Below are positions 17,516 through 26,010 of a stretch of DNA of 64,000 bases, piece by piece. The stretch's first letter is position 1, and each line of letters begins with the position of its first letter. The stretch lies in NCBI RefSeq assembly GCF_001439695.1, contig NZ_JYLL01000006.1, forward strand, positions 186,001-250,000. The letters run 5' to 3'. Origin of the DNA: Pseudomonas veronii (GTDB lineage: Bacteria; Pseudomonadota; Gammaproteobacteria; Pseudomonadales; Pseudomonadaceae). The translations under genes and the position numbers were made by a program. Below the pieces are notes generated by a model, which saw nothing but the letters and a program-made list of their open reading frames with translations, had not been told where the DNA came from and did not search any database.

Positions 17516-18283
17516 TTACTGTTTACCCAGATAGATGTCATGCAAATCGCCCCGCGCCAACAGTTCAGCGGCGCTGCCGCTCAAGACCACGCGGCCAGTA
17601 TCCAGCACGTAGCCGTGGGACGCATAGTTGAGCGCGACGTTGATGTTCTGCTCGGCGATCAGGAAGCTCACCTGCTGCTCGCGGTTGAGCTGCGCGACGA
17701 TCTCGAATATCTCCTGCACGATCATAGGCGCCAAACCCATGGACGGCTCGTCGAGCAGTACCAAAGTAGGACGGGTCATCAACGCCCGGCCGATGGCGAC
17801 CATCTGCTGCTCGCCGCCGGAGGTGAGGCCGGCGCGGGTGTGGCGCTTGGTCTTGAGCCTGGGGAACCAGGCGTAGATGCGTTCCAGATCGGCCTCCATG
17901 GCCCTGCGGCTCAGGCGGCGCACGAAGCCGCCGCTGCGCAGGTTGTCTTCCACCGTGAGCTGGCCGAACACATGGCGACCTTCGAGTACATGCACCATGC
18001 CCTGGCGCACCCGTTGGCTGGGGTCGACGCCGGCCAGGTCATGGCCGGCGTATTCGATCACGCCACGGCTGACTTCGGCACGCTCGGCGCGCACCAGCCC
18101 GGAGATCGCCTTGAGCGTGGTGCTCTTGCCGGCGCCATTGGCGCCGAGCAGGGCGACGATCGCGCCCTTGGGCACGCTCAGCGACACCCCGGCCACGGCG
18201 AGGATCGCGCCGTCGTAGATCACTTCGATGTCGTTGACCGTCAGCAGCGCGGCGTGTGCGGATTCACTGGCAGGTAGGCTCAT
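17516..18283 (-). CDS. Branched-chain-type ABC transporter ATP-binding protein (LivF-like)
   Basis: ATPase of 255 residues with Walker A GANGAGKST, Walker B TLVLLDEPSMGLAP, signature TSGGEQQMVAIGRAL and the LivF-specific segments VLEGRHVFGQLTVEDNLRSGG and IAEQNINVALNYASHGYVLDTG. It would pair with the LivG-like ATPase (21580-22350). It lies 3 bases after the binding-protein stop. The operon order is AMP-binding remnant, livG, livH, livM, binding protein, livF, FAD protein. Substrate is not branched-chain amino acids by necessity; such systems also carry urea, amides and aromatic or sulfur compounds. Confidence 0.9.
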   Translation of the reverse strand: MSLPASESAHAALLTVNDIEVIYDGAILAVAGVSLSVPKGAIVALLGANGAGKSTTLKAISGLVRAERAEVSRGVIEYAGHDLAGVDPSQRVRQGMVHVLEGRHVFGQLTVEDNLRSGGFVRRLSRRAMEADLERIYAWFPRLKTKRHTRAGLTSGGEQQMVAIGRALMTRPTLVLLDEPSMGLAPMIVQEIFEIVAQLNREQQVSFLIAEQNINVALNYASHGYVLDTGRVVLSGSAAELLARGDLHDIYLGKQ

Positions 18284-18286
18284 GGT

Positions 18287-19627
18287 TTATTCATCTCCGG
18301 TGCAGGTGCGTGGCGTCAGGCCTTTTTCCTTGGCGAACGCGGCGGACTTTTCGTCGATCAGCGGGCGCAACAGCGCGCGGTCGGCGGCGATCCAGTCGCT
18401 GACCAGCGTCCAGTTGGCGCCGTCCCACTGCTGCACCCGCGCCGAGCCGCCGCCTTCGTGGTCACGGCACGACAACTTGAGGTTCTGCATCAGGCCCAGG
18501 TAGCCCATGGCCTTGAGGCGCGCGTCGTCGATATTCAGGTGCTCCAGGCCCCAGCGGCCTTCTTCGCCATTGAGCGGGCGCTGGCCGAATTTGGCCTGGG
18601 CGGTGCGGATCGCTTCCACCGCCACGGCGGCGTTCACCAGGCCTGAGTTGTAGTAGACGCTGCCGAAGTTTTTCAGGTCCTTGAGGTCGCTGTGGCCCTT
18701 GTCGAGGACGTATTGCTTGAGGCGCTTGTGGATCTCGAAATCGGCGCCGGCCGGGTATGGGGTGAGCGCCAGGTAGCCTTTGGCAGCAGTGCCGGCAGGC
18801 GATACGTCTTCGCTGGAACTGGCCCAGATATCGCCGATGATATGGTCGACCGGGAAGCCAAAGCGTGCCGCGGTTTTCACCGCGACCGGCGTGGACACGC
18901 CCCACGTGCGCAGGAACACCCAGTCCGGGTTGGCCTGGCGCACCTGGCGCCATTGCGCGGACTGTTCGTTGCCCGGGTCGGCCACCGGAATCTGGATATT
19001 CTCGAAGCCGTACTGCTCGGCGAGCAGCTTCAGCGGGCCAAGGGTTTCGCGACCGTAGGCCGAGTCGTGGTAGACCGTGGCGATCTTTTTGCCTTTGAGT
19101 TTGTCGAAACCGCCTTCGCGCTGGGCGATGTAGTTCACCAGGCTCGACGCCTCGCTGTAGAAGGTCAGCATCACCGGGAAGTTGTAAGGGAACACGGTGC
19201 CGTCGGTGGCTTCGGTGCGGCCGTAACCGAGGGTGATCAACGGGATCTTGTCCACCTCGGCGCGCTCGCTCAGGGCGTAGGCCGCCGGTGCGCCATTAGG
19301 CTGGTAGACCGCGACCGGCGCGCCATCCAGGCCGTTCTTGAAGCGCTCGTAGCACTCGATGCCCTTCTCTGCCGTCCATTCGGTCTCGCATTCCTGCCAC
19401 ACCAGTTTTACGCCATTGATGCCGCCTTCGACCTCGTTGATATAACGCAGGTAGTCGATCATCCCGGCCCACACCTGCACGCCGCTGGAGGCATAGGCGC
19501 CGACGCGGTAGGTGGCCAACGGAAAGAACTGCTGGTCGGCCGAAGCCACGGCCTGGGGCACTGCAGCGGCCAGGGTGGCCAGCGCGAAGGCGGCGCCGGC
19601 CAGGGAACGTTTCAAGGATGCACGCAT
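18287..19627 (-). CDS. Branched-chain-type ABC transporter periplasmic binding protein
   Basis: A 446-residue periplasmic solute-binding protein. ATG 19627 gives a clear Sec signal (MRASLKRSLAGAAFALATLAAA...VASA); an in-frame ATG 12 bases upstream (19639) is the alternative. The mature part has Peripla_BP_6-type features: FPLATYRVGAYASSGVQVWAGMIDYL, INGVKLVWQECETEW with cysteines, and KIATVYHDSAYGRETLGPLKLLAEQYGF. The two cysteines in ECETEWTAEKGIECYERF may form a disulfide. Length is about 60 residues above LivJ, as in the aromatic or sulfonate-type members. The ligand is unknown. Confidence 0.88.
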   Translation of the reverse strand: MRASLKRSLAGAAFALATLAAAVPQAVASADQQFFPLATYRVGAYASSGVQVWAGMIDYLRYINEVEGGINGVKLVWQECETEWTAEKGIECYERFKNGLDGAPVAVYQPNGAPAAYALSERAEVDKIPLITLGYGRTEATDGTVFPYNFPVMLTFYSEASSLVNYIAQREGGFDKLKGKKIATVYHDSAYGRETLGPLKLLAEQYGFENIQIPVADPGNEQSAQWRQVRQANPDWVFLRTWGVSTPVAVKTAARFGFPVDHIIGDIWASSSEDVSPAGTAAKGYLALTPYPAGADFEIHKRLKQYVLDKGHSDLKDLKNFGSVYYNSGLVNAAVAVEAIRTAQAKFGQRPLNGEEGRWGLEHLNIDDARLKAMGYLGLMQNLKLSCRDHEGGGSARVQQWDGANWTLVSDWIAADRALLRPLIDEKSAAFAKEKGLTPRTCTGDE

Positions 19628-19644
19628 GGGAGTTCTCATAGAGG

Positions 19645-20694
19645 TCAAAACCGTAGGGGCCACTGACGCAGCCGATCGCGAAGGTTGTGCAACAGGCGAA
19701 TCAAGCCCTCGGGTTCCTTGATCAGGAACACGATGATCAGCACGCCAAAGATGATTTTCTGCAGGTTCTGCAATTGCCCCGCATCCACCGAACCGCCGAA
19801 CAGCGCCTGCCCGGCATGGCTGAGGAAGATCGGCAGCAAGCTGATAAACGCCGCGCCGACGAAGTTGCCGGCGATGCTGCCCATGCCACCGATAATGATG
19901 ATGAACAGAATCTGGAACGAGCGATTGATATCGAAGCTGCTCGCGCTGGCCGTGCCCAGGTAGGCGAAGGCCCACAGCGCGCCGGCGATGCCCAGGTAGA
20001 ACGAACTGACCGCAAACGCCAGGCGCTTGTAGCGCACCACCGGGATGCCGACCACGGCGGCGGCGGTGTCCATGTCGCGGATCGCCATCCAGTTGCGCCC
20101 CACCTGGCTGCGCACCAGGTTGACGGCGGTCCAGGTCAACAGCAGCACGGTCAGCAACGTCAGCCAGTAACGGCCCAGCGGCGTGTTGAGGTCATAACCG
20201 AGCAACGCCAGCTTCGGCGCGGAGATGGTGCCGGACGAGCCGTAGTTGTAGAACCAGGGGAATTTGACGAACAGCCACTCGAGGAAAAACTGCGCGGCCA
20301 GGGTGGTGACCATCAGGTAGAAGCCCTTGATCCGCGAGCTGGGCAGGCCGAACAGCAAACCGACCAGCGCGCTGATAATGCCGCCGCCGAGCAACGCCAC
20401 CGGCAAGCCCAGCTCCGGCAGGCGCAGCAGAAAGCCGTAGGTGGCAAACGCACCGACCGCCATGAAGCCGGCCGCGCCCACCGAGGTCTGCCCGGTGTAG
20501 CCGGTCAACAGGTTCAGGCCCAGCCCGGCCAGGGACAGCACCAGGAACGGGATCAGGATCGCATTGAGCCAATAATCATTGCCCCACAGCGGCACCACGA
20601 CAAACGCCAGCGCCAACAGGCCGAGCAGGCCCCAAGGCACACGCCGCTGAATCAGCCGCAATGGCGCGGTTTCTTGCACAACAGGGATCGACAT
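19645..20694 (-). CDS. Branched-chain-type ABC permease (LivM-like)
   Basis: Inner-membrane permease, 349 residues, with about 9-10 hydrophobic segments and the family motifs LLTGYTGQTSVGAAGFMAVGAF, AIRDMDTAAAVVGIPVVRYKRLAFAVSSFYLGIAG and IIIIGGMGSIAGNFVGA. ATG 20694 is 4 bases after the livH-like stop. An in-frame start at 20850 would overlap livH and is rejected. It forms the channel with the LivH-like subunit. Confidence 0.9.
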   Translation of the reverse strand: MSIPVVQETAPLRLIQRRVPWGLLGLLALAFVVVPLWGNDYWLNAILIPFLVLSLAGLGLNLLTGYTGQTSVGAAGFMAVGAFATYGFLLRLPELGLPVALLGGGIISALVGLLFGLPSSRIKGFYLMVTTLAAQFFLEWLFVKFPWFYNYGSSGTISAPKLALLGYDLNTPLGRYWLTLLTVLLLTWTAVNLVRSQVGRNWMAIRDMDTAAAVVGIPVVRYKRLAFAVSSFYLGIAGALWAFAYLGTASASSFDINRSFQILFIIIIGGMGSIAGNFVGAAFISLLPIFLSHAGQALFGGSVDAGQLQNLQKIIFGVLIIVFLIKEPEGLIRLLHNLRDRLRQWPLRF

Positions 20695-20698
20695 GGTT

Positions 20699-21580
20699 TC
20701 AGACTCGCTCGATGGCACGCTCGCCGAACAGGCCGGCGGGGCGGATATACAGGAAGGCCAGGGCCAGGGCGTAGGCGAACCACGGCGTGATGCCGCCGCC
20801 GAGCAGTGGGCCGATATACACCTCGGCAAGGTTCTCCGCCGCGCCGACAATCAGCCCGCCGACAATCGCCCCGCCAATCGAGGTAAAGCCGCCGATGATC
20901 AACACCGGCAAGGCCTTGAGCACCACCAGCGACAATGAAAACTGCACGCCCTGACGCGCGCCCCACAGCAGCCCGGCCACCAGCCCGACGGTCCCGGCCA
21001 CCGCCCAGACGATCTGCCAGATACGGTTGAGGTTGATGCCGATGGACAGCGCCGCCGTGGTGTCATCCGCCACGGCGCGCAACGACACGCCGATGCGGGT
21101 CTTGTTGAACAGCAGCGCCAGCACCGTCACCAGCACCACCGCGGCTGCGGCGGCGATCAGGTCGAACTGGCTGAGCATCAGCGGCCCGACGAACAGCGGC
21201 ACGTCGTCGATGCCCAAGTCCAGCGCACGCACCTGCGAGCCCATCAAGCCCTGGGCCAGGCCCTCGACAATGAACGACAAGCCCAGGGTGGCCATGAACA
21301 GGGTGATCTGCGAACGGTTCACCAGCGGGCGCAGAACCAGGCGTTCGATGAGCAAGGCGCCGACGATCATCACCACCACCGTCAGCAACAGCGCCAGGGC
21401 AAACGGCACGCCCTGCTCGTGCAGGCTGACGAAGGTCAGGGCGGCAAACAGCAGCATCGAGCCCTGGGCGAAATTGAACACGCCGCTGGCCTTGTAGATC
21501 AGCACGAAGCCGATGGCGACCAGCGAGTACAGGGTGCCGGCGAGCAGGCCGCAGAGCAGGGTTTCGAAAAAGAACGTCAT
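20699..21580 (-). CDS. Branched-chain-type ABC permease (LivH-like)
   Basis: Inner-membrane permease, 293 residues. It has LivH motifs such as GTLYSLVAIGFVLIYKASGVFNFAQGSML, GVSLRAVADDTTAALSIGIN and GGFTSIGGAIVGGLIVG. Its ATG overlaps the livG-like stop as TGATG, showing translational coupling. Partner of the LivM-like permease in the same operon. Confidence 0.91.
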   Translation of the reverse strand: MTFFFETLLCGLLAGTLYSLVAIGFVLIYKASGVFNFAQGSMLLFAALTFVSLHEQGVPFALALLLTVVVMIVGALLIERLVLRPLVNRSQITLFMATLGLSFIVEGLAQGLMGSQVRALDLGIDDVPLFVGPLMLSQFDLIAAAAAVVLVTVLALLFNKTRIGVSLRAVADDTTAALSIGINLNRIWQIVWAVAGTVGLVAGLLWGARQGVQFSLSLVVLKALPVLIIGGFTSIGGAIVGGLIVGAAENLAEVYIGPLLGGGITPWFAYALALAFLYIRPAGLFGERAIERV

Positions 21581-22350
21581 CAGTGGACCACTCCCAGGTA
21601 CGCCGCGATCACGTCGGGGTTGGCCTGCACTTGCGCAGGGGTGCCGTCGCCGACCTTGCGCCCGTAGTCGAGCACCACCACATGGTCGGACAGGCCCATG
21701 ACCACGCCCATGTCGTGTTCGATCAACACCACGGTGGTGCCGAGGTCGCGGTTCACATCGGCGACAAAGCGCGCCATTTCCTGTTTCTCCTCGGCGTTCA
21801 TCCCAGCCATGGGCTCATCCAGCAGGAGCAGGCTGGGCCCGGCGATCAGCGCCCGGCCCAGTTCCACGCGTTTCTGCAGGCCGTAGGACAAGTTGCCGAC
21901 CGGCACATCACGGTGGGCCTGCAACTCAAGAAACTCGAGAATGCCCTGGGCACGCCGGCGGAACGCTTCGGCCTCGCGCCGTGCGCGGGGCAAGCCGAGG
22001 GCCTGTTCGATAAAGCGGGTGCTCATATGCCGCGACAGGCCGGTGAGGATGTTGTCGAGCACGCTCATCTTTTTGAACAGCGCGTTGTTCTGGAAGGTCC
22101 GCCCAATGCCGCGACGCGCGGCGCCCAACGGGTCGATACGGTGGAAGTGCTGCTGCTCGAACACGATCTCGCCGGCATCGAAGCGATACACGCCGTTGAG
22201 CACATTGAGCAGCGAACTCTTGCCGGCGCCGTTGGGGCCGATCAGCGCGCAGATTTCGCCGCGCTGGACATCGAAGGACAGCGCGTTGATCGCCTTGACC
22301 CCTTTGAACGACAGCGAGATATCCCGCACCTGGAGAATGGCTTGGCTCAT
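21580..22350 (-). CDS. Branched-chain-type ABC transporter ATP-binding protein (LivG-like)
   Basis: ATPase of 256 residues. Walker A is GPNGAGKSS, Walker B LLLDEPMAGMN, signature LSYGLQKRVELGRAL, and the H-loop region VVLIEHDMGVVMGLSDHVVVLDYG is typical of LivG. GIGRTFQNNALFKKMSVLDNIL is the LivG Q-loop. It overlaps the preceding AMP-binding remnant by 4 bases (ATGA), so the whole set from 23258 to 16109 is probably read from one promoter. Confidence 0.91.
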   Translation of the reverse strand: MSQAILQVRDISLSFKGVKAINALSFDVQRGEICALIGPNGAGKSSLLNVLNGVYRFDAGEIVFEQQHFHRIDPLGAARRGIGRTFQNNALFKKMSVLDNILTGLSRHMSTRFIEQALGLPRARREAEAFRRRAQGILEFLELQAHRDVPVGNLSYGLQKRVELGRALIAGPSLLLLDEPMAGMNAEEKQEMARFVADVNRDLGTTVVLIEHDMGVVMGLSDHVVVLDYGRKVGDGTPAQVQANPDVIAAYLGVVH

Positions 22351-23258
22351 GCGATGTCCCGTTTGAATTCAGCCAGCCACACCGGCTCGACAACGGACTT
22401 GCCCGTGCTGGGTGGCTGCCAGATAGAGGCCAGGCGTTGAAAGCCCAGCAGTTTGCGCACGCGGTTTTTCAGCAGACGGCGCAGGCCGCTGTGCGGCTGG
22501 GCGATGGCCCACTCACACAGGCGTCGGCGCCAGGTGCCGTGGGGCGCCAGGCGGCTTTCGATGTCGTCGGCCAAGTGCTGCAGGCGCGCAGGTGACAACA
22601 GCAAGCCGGTGGGCGCGGCTTCGCCGCGATCACGCCGGGCCGATGCCAGGCTTTCCGGGAAGGCCAGCCCGTGACCGCTGTTCAGCCATTGCGCCAGCAG
22701 TACCGCCAGGCCGCCTTGCCAGTGAGTGCCCTCCTCGCTCCACAGCACGCTCTCGCCGGCCGGCTGCCACCAGCGGCTGAGGTGCCGGGCCGGGTCGGTC
22801 GCACCAAGCACTTGGGCGAAATCCACCAGGTTGGCCGACTGCCAGTGCCGCTGCTGCTGACGCCCCTGCACGTAGGAATGGCTCGGGCGAATGCGCCAGA
22901 GTTGTTGGCGCAGCGCCTCGGGCTCCAAGTCATCGGCCAGGGTCAGTACCTGGCCGCCGACCGATTGGGCGGCCAGCGCCAGCAATAACAGGTTGGGCTC
23001 GAAAGCCCCGCTGAGCGCCAGTTGCGATTGTTCGCTGAACCCGTGCTGACGCAGGCCATCGGCCAGGCGCTCGACATCGCGCAACACATCGATCCAGCGC
23101 CAGGCGTACCACTGGCCCTGGCGCTTGTGGCGCAGGGCGGTGTGCAGCGGCGTGATCTGTGCCCAATGGCGCAGTTGTTCCAGGGCCGTGGGCAACTGAC
23201 CGAGCAACTCGGCCGGCCATTCCAGAGCCGGCGGAGGTTTGAGTACATGCACGCTCAT
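22347..23258 (-). CDS. Truncated acyl-CoA synthetase-like (AMP-binding) protein
   Basis: A 303-residue protein resembling parts of the ~600-650-residue FadD-like synthetases often encoded in Liv-type clusters. The N-terminal part (PLHTALRHKRQGQWYAWRWIDVLRDV to LLALAAQSVGGQVLTLADDLEPE) fits the start of such enzymes. A later part (FPESLASARRDRGEAAP to RRRLCEWAIAQ and RKLLGFQRLASIW) fits their middle. The TSGTTGxPKG phosphate loop and everything after the middle (adenine motif, hinge, C-terminal lysine) are absent, so catalysis by the normal route is very unlikely. ATG 23258 has AGGAG 9 bases upstream. The frame is intact and coupled to livG, which suggests a retained role or recent decay. Confidence 0.72.
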   Translation of the reverse strand: MSVHVLKPPPALEWPAELLGQLPTALEQLRHWAQITPLHTALRHKRQGQWYAWRWIDVLRDVERLADGLRQHGFSEQSQLALSGAFEPNLLLLALAAQSVGGQVLTLADDLEPEALRQQLWRIRPSHSYVQGRQQQRHWQSANLVDFAQVLGATDPARHLSRWWQPAGESVLWSEEGTHWQGGLAVLLAQWLNSGHGLAFPESLASARRDRGEAAPTGLLLSPARLQHLADDIESRLAPHGTWRRRLCEWAIAQPHSGLRRLLKNRVRKLLGFQRLASIWQPPSTGKSVVEPVWLAEFKRDIA

Positions 23259-23353
23259 AGGGGTGATGCTCCTATTGGGTGGGTAAGCGTGCGGTGGTCC
23301 GCTGGCTGAATGAGGATTGAACGGAAAGTCGATAGCGTTGATATAAAGACTAA

Positions 23354-23367
23354 GCAGGAACCATGCC
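23354..23367 (-). promoter_or_regulatory. Sigma-54 promoter of the Liv operon
   Basis: On the minus strand CGGCATGGTTCCTGCTT fits the -24/-12 consensus TGGCAYG-N4-TTGCW, with exact GG-N10-GC spacing (GG at 23367-23366, GC at 23355-23354). The predicted start is near 23342, 84 bases before the first start codon. Confidence 0.72.
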
Positions 23368-23436
23368 GATATAAAACGCCGTATAACCCAGGCGTTCATC
23401 AACAGTTATGAAGCTGACACAGCACAAAGTGCTTCT

Positions 23437-23460
23437 TCGCTGTTGCTGTAGCAACAGCGA
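23437..23460. promoter_or_regulatory. Inverted repeat, probable enhancer-binding-protein site for the Liv operon
   Basis: Perfect 11-base arms TCGCTGTTGCT and AGCAACAGCGA around a 2-base centre. The centre is about 107 bases upstream of the predicted sigma-54 start, the usual position for an enhancer. The same CTGTTG-N6-CAACAG core recurs before sfnB at 27715-27734. Confidence 0.65.
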
Positions 23461-23638
23461 ACACCCTGCCGAGCGGGGTCGGAATTGATAAGTCACCGGC
23501 ATTCAAACATGTGTTCCGAATAACCACTTTCGCTATTAGAAACGATCACGTTATACCTGTCATTTTTGACAGTAGATATTGTGTTGCCCGCTTAATAGAC
23601 TCAAGCCGAACCCACGTCACAACAAAGGAGAGCCGCTT

Positions 23639-24538
23639 ATGAGCAGCTCGAATAAAACCAAGCCAAAAGCCACTTCAGGCACAGCCAGTGCAATAGTGAA
23701 TGACGACGAGGACTTTAACAGTTTCGAGGGCACACGCTTCTATTTCTATCTGGATGAACAAACAAACAGATGGTATATCTCAGGCGCAAGCGATGAAGAC
23801 CATCTTGGTCAATATCAATATATTTCGCTGTGGTTGCCTAACGAGGGTGACGTTGTAAAAAAAACCTACGCAATCGTTGACGACCATGGTGCGCAGGGGA
23901 AAGCCAATGCGTCATGGACAAAAGCAACCTCCTCGTCATTTCGCCCTTACACCGCCATCAGCGGAAGTGTGACGGTCACGCTGAACAGCACCCTGCAGAC
24001 AGTGGAGTCAACCTTCGAATTTGCAGCACAAAGCGGTTCAAAAACAGTCTCTCTTACCCAGGGCGAGATGAAACTCCAAGGATTTACCGAGGACAAGAAA
24101 GCCAGAGCCAGCGGTTTGGTGGCGTGTAACCTCAGCGAGTCGATTAATGAGCGCTATGAGTCTAATGAGACAGGGTTTAATAAAAGAGGAGAGACGGGTA
24201 GTTTCCCTGCCTATCTACAGGCCTGGTCACGACAGTTCACGTCGAAACCCGACTTTAAGGACTATGTATTATCCATCAACATAGCCGAAGGCCTTTCACG
24301 CGGCACCTACAGCTTTAGTCCTGAAAGCAAACAGGTCCGTCTGTTTTTCTTCCATATCCTTGAAGGTTTCGTTTGGAGCGCTGAAAGCGGTACGGTCACA
24401 TTCAATTCAATTCCAGATTTCGAGGCGATTAAAGGCAAACTTTCTGGAACATTCAACTTTGTCGGCACCGCCGAACTTGGTGATGGCAGCCAACTCGTTT
24501 TAAGAGCTGACAATGGAAGCTTCAACCTGGAACAATAA
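23639..24538 (+). CDS. Hypothetical protein, AT-rich, with a repeated beta-type module
   Basis: I do not recognise this 299-residue protein. It has no signal peptide, membrane segment or lipobox. The N-terminus is polar (MSSSNKTKPKATSGTAS); the rest alternates T, S, V, F and Y in a way that suggests beta strands. Segment 115-160 (SGSVTVTLNS...STFEFAAQSG) resembles segment 255-299 (SGTVTFNSI...GTFNFVGTAEL), suggesting two copies of one fold. ATG 23639 has AAGGAG at 23625-23630. Codon use has far more A/T in third positions than its neighbours, which suggests transfer. A strong hairpin follows. It may have been inserted between the Liv and sfnB operons. Confidence 0.8.
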   Translation: MSSSNKTKPKATSGTASAIVNDDEDFNSFEGTRFYFYLDEQTNRWYISGASDEDHLGQYQYISLWLPNEGDVVKKTYAIVDDHGAQGKANASWTKATSSSFRPYTAISGSVTVTLNSTLQTVESTFEFAAQSGSKTVSLTQGEMKLQGFTEDKKARASGLVACNLSESINERYESNETGFNKRGETGSFPAYLQAWSRQFTSKPDFKDYVLSINIAEGLSRGTYSFSPESKQVRLFFFHILEGFVWSAESGTVTFNSIPDFEAIKGKLSGTFNFVGTAELGDGSQLVLRADNGSFNLEQ

Positions 24539-24554
24539 ACGTATTTGTCATCTT

Positions 24555-24591
24555 CCCTCGGGTGTTGCGTGTCATGCGCAACACCCGAGGG
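24555..24591. terminator. Strong bidirectional hairpin between convergent genes
   Basis: Perfect 15-bp stem CCCTCGGGTGTTGCG / CGCAACACCCGAGGG with a 7-base loop, 16 bases after the hypothetical gene and 18 bases from the end of the opposite monooxygenase gene. Only short T-rich stretches flank it, so termination may rely on the very stable stem. Confidence 0.75.
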
Positions 24592-24609
24592 CCCTTTCGC
24601 TCGGTTGAA

Positions 24610-26010
24610 TCAGGCACGCGCAGCAGTTCTATCTTTCTGCACATTTGCCAATACGCGATAACCGCTGCCTGGGTGGGACTCGGGCAACCTTGCACCTTCA
24701 CCAAATAACTTCTCGCGCAACGTGCCCTGGGCGTATTCCTTCTTGTACACCCCACGCTTCTGCAACTCCGGCACCAGCAGTTCCACCGCGTCGATAAAGG
24801 TTTCGTGGGTCAGCGCATAGGCCAGGTTGAAGCCGTCCACATCGGTGTCTTCCACCCACTCCTGCAACAAGTCCGCGACCGTCTCCGGGCTGCCGACAAA
24901 CAGCGGGCCAAAGCCGCCGATACCGACCCAGTCGGCCAGTTCCTTGGGCGTCCAGACCTTGCTCGGGTCCGCCGTGGAGAAGGCTTCCACCGCCGACTGA
25001 ATCGCGTTGGTATGCACATGCTTGAGCGGTTCGTCGGGCTTGAACTGGCTGAAATCGATGCCGGTCCAGCCGGAGATCAGCGCCATGGCGCCTTCGTAGC
25101 TGACGTAGGATTTGTACTCGTCGAACTTGGCCTTGGCCTTCGCGTCGGTCTCGCCGACGATCACCGTCTGCAGGTTGAAGATCAGGATCTTGCGCGGATC
25201 ACGCCCGGCCTCGGCCGCGCGGCGACGAATGTCGGCGACGGTGTTTTTCAGCAGCGTCTTGGACGGTGCGGCGACAAACACGCACTCGGCCTGCTCGGCA
25301 GCGAACTGCTTGCCACGGCTGGACGCCCCCGCCTGGTACAGCAACGGCGTGCGTTGCGGCGACGGCTCGCACAGGTGGATGCCGGGCACCTGGAAGTGTT
25401 TGCCGACGTGGCGGATCTCGTGGATCTTGCTCGGGTCACTGAAAATCCGCCGCTCGCGGTCACGCAGCACGGCGCCCTCTTCCCAGCTGCCTTCCCAGAG
25501 TTTGTAGCAAACCTCCAGGTATTCCTCGGCGTAGTCGTAGCGCGCATCGTGTTCGGTCTGGGCGTTCTGGCCGAGGTTCTTGGCGCCGCTTTCCAGGTAA
25601 GAGGTGACGATGTTCCAGCCGACACGGCCTTTGGTCAGGTGGTCGAGCGTGGAAAGGCGTCGAGCGAACGGATACGGGTGTTCGAAGGACAACGACGCAG
25701 TCAGGCCAAAACCCAGGTGTTCAGTGACCAGCGCCATCGGCGCGATCAGCGACAGCGGGTCGTTGACCGGCACTTGAGTGGCCTGGCGGATCGCCGCGTC
25801 GCCATTGCCGTTGTACACGTCGTAGATGCCCAGCACATCGGCGATAAACAGGCCGTCGAACTTGCCGCGCTCGAGGATTTTCGCCAGGTCGGTCCAGTAC
25901 TCCAGGTCCTTGTACTGCCACGAGCGATCACGCGGGTGTGCCCACAGGCCGGGGGATTGGTGGCCGACGCAATTCATGTCGAAGGCATTCAAGCGGATTT
26001 CACGGGACAT
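24610..26010 (-). CDS. LLM-class flavin-dependent monooxygenase (NtaA/SnaA/DszA family)
   Basis: A 466-residue FMNH2-dependent monooxygenase of the bacterial luciferase-like superfamily. Its start MSREIRLNAFDMNCVGHQSPG and the segments FDGLFIADVLGIYDVY, PYPFARRLSTLDHLTKGRVGWNIVTS and LLYQAGASSRGKQFAAEQAECVFVAA are typical of the NtaA/DszA/DmoA branch, which cleaves C-S or C-N bonds. It needs a flavin reductase not encoded nearby. ATG 26010 has GGGAGG 8 bases upstream and overlaps the preceding stop as TGATG. With sfnB in the operon, an organosulfur substrate such as a sulfone or sulfide is likely, but not shown. Confidence 0.87.
   Translation of the reverse strand: MSREIRLNAFDMNCVGHQSPGLWAHPRDRSWQYKDLEYWTDLAKILERGKFDGLFIADVLGIYDVYNGNGDAAIRQATQVPVNDPLSLIAPMALVTEHLGFGLTASLSFEHPYPFARRLSTLDHLTKGRVGWNIVTSYLESGAKNLGQNAQTEHDARYDYAEEYLEVCYKLWEGSWEEGAVLRDRERRIFSDPSKIHEIRHVGKHFQVPGIHLCEPSPQRTPLLYQAGASSRGKQFAAEQAECVFVAAPSKTLLKNTVADIRRRAAEAGRDPRKILIFNLQTVIVGETDAKAKAKFDEYKSYVSYEGAMALISGWTGIDFSQFKPDEPLKHVHTNAIQSAVEAFSTADPSKVWTPKELADWVGIGGFGPLFVGSPETVADLLQEWVEDTDVDGFNLAYALTHETFIDAVELLVPELQKRGVYKKEYAQGTLREKLFGEGARLPESHPGSGYRVLANVQKDRTAARA

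Larger units (their letters stand above)
23259..23638. promoter_or_regulatory. Divergent regulatory region, Liv operon / unknown gene
   Basis: A 380-base gap with no supported gene. It holds a sigma-54 promoter facing the Liv operon, a perfect inverted repeat at 23437-23460, and near the plus-strand gene a CTGTCA-TTTT-TGACAG palindrome at 23557-23572. The second palindrome includes TTGACA (23566-23571), a possible -35 with a poor TTAATA -10 at 23592-23597. The DNA is more AT-rich than its surroundings. Confidence 0.55.

Noticed and set aside
16409..18277. 622-codon plus-strand frame across the FAD protein and livF genes
   Set aside because: It is antisense to two clear genes and its translation (A, R, H, Q-rich) matches nothing. 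The same holds for 37837-39675 and 58981-60774, opposite glnS and the acyl-CoA synthetase gene.
18287..19975. 562-residue form of the Liv binding protein
   Set aside because: The extension would overlap the livM coding region by over 300 bases and hide the clear signal peptide that starts at 19627.
22347..23258. Calling the AMP-binding remnant a pseudogene
   Set aside because: The frame is intact from a good ribosome site to a stop coupled to livG, so decay is not shown. I kept it as a CDS and noted the missing motifs.
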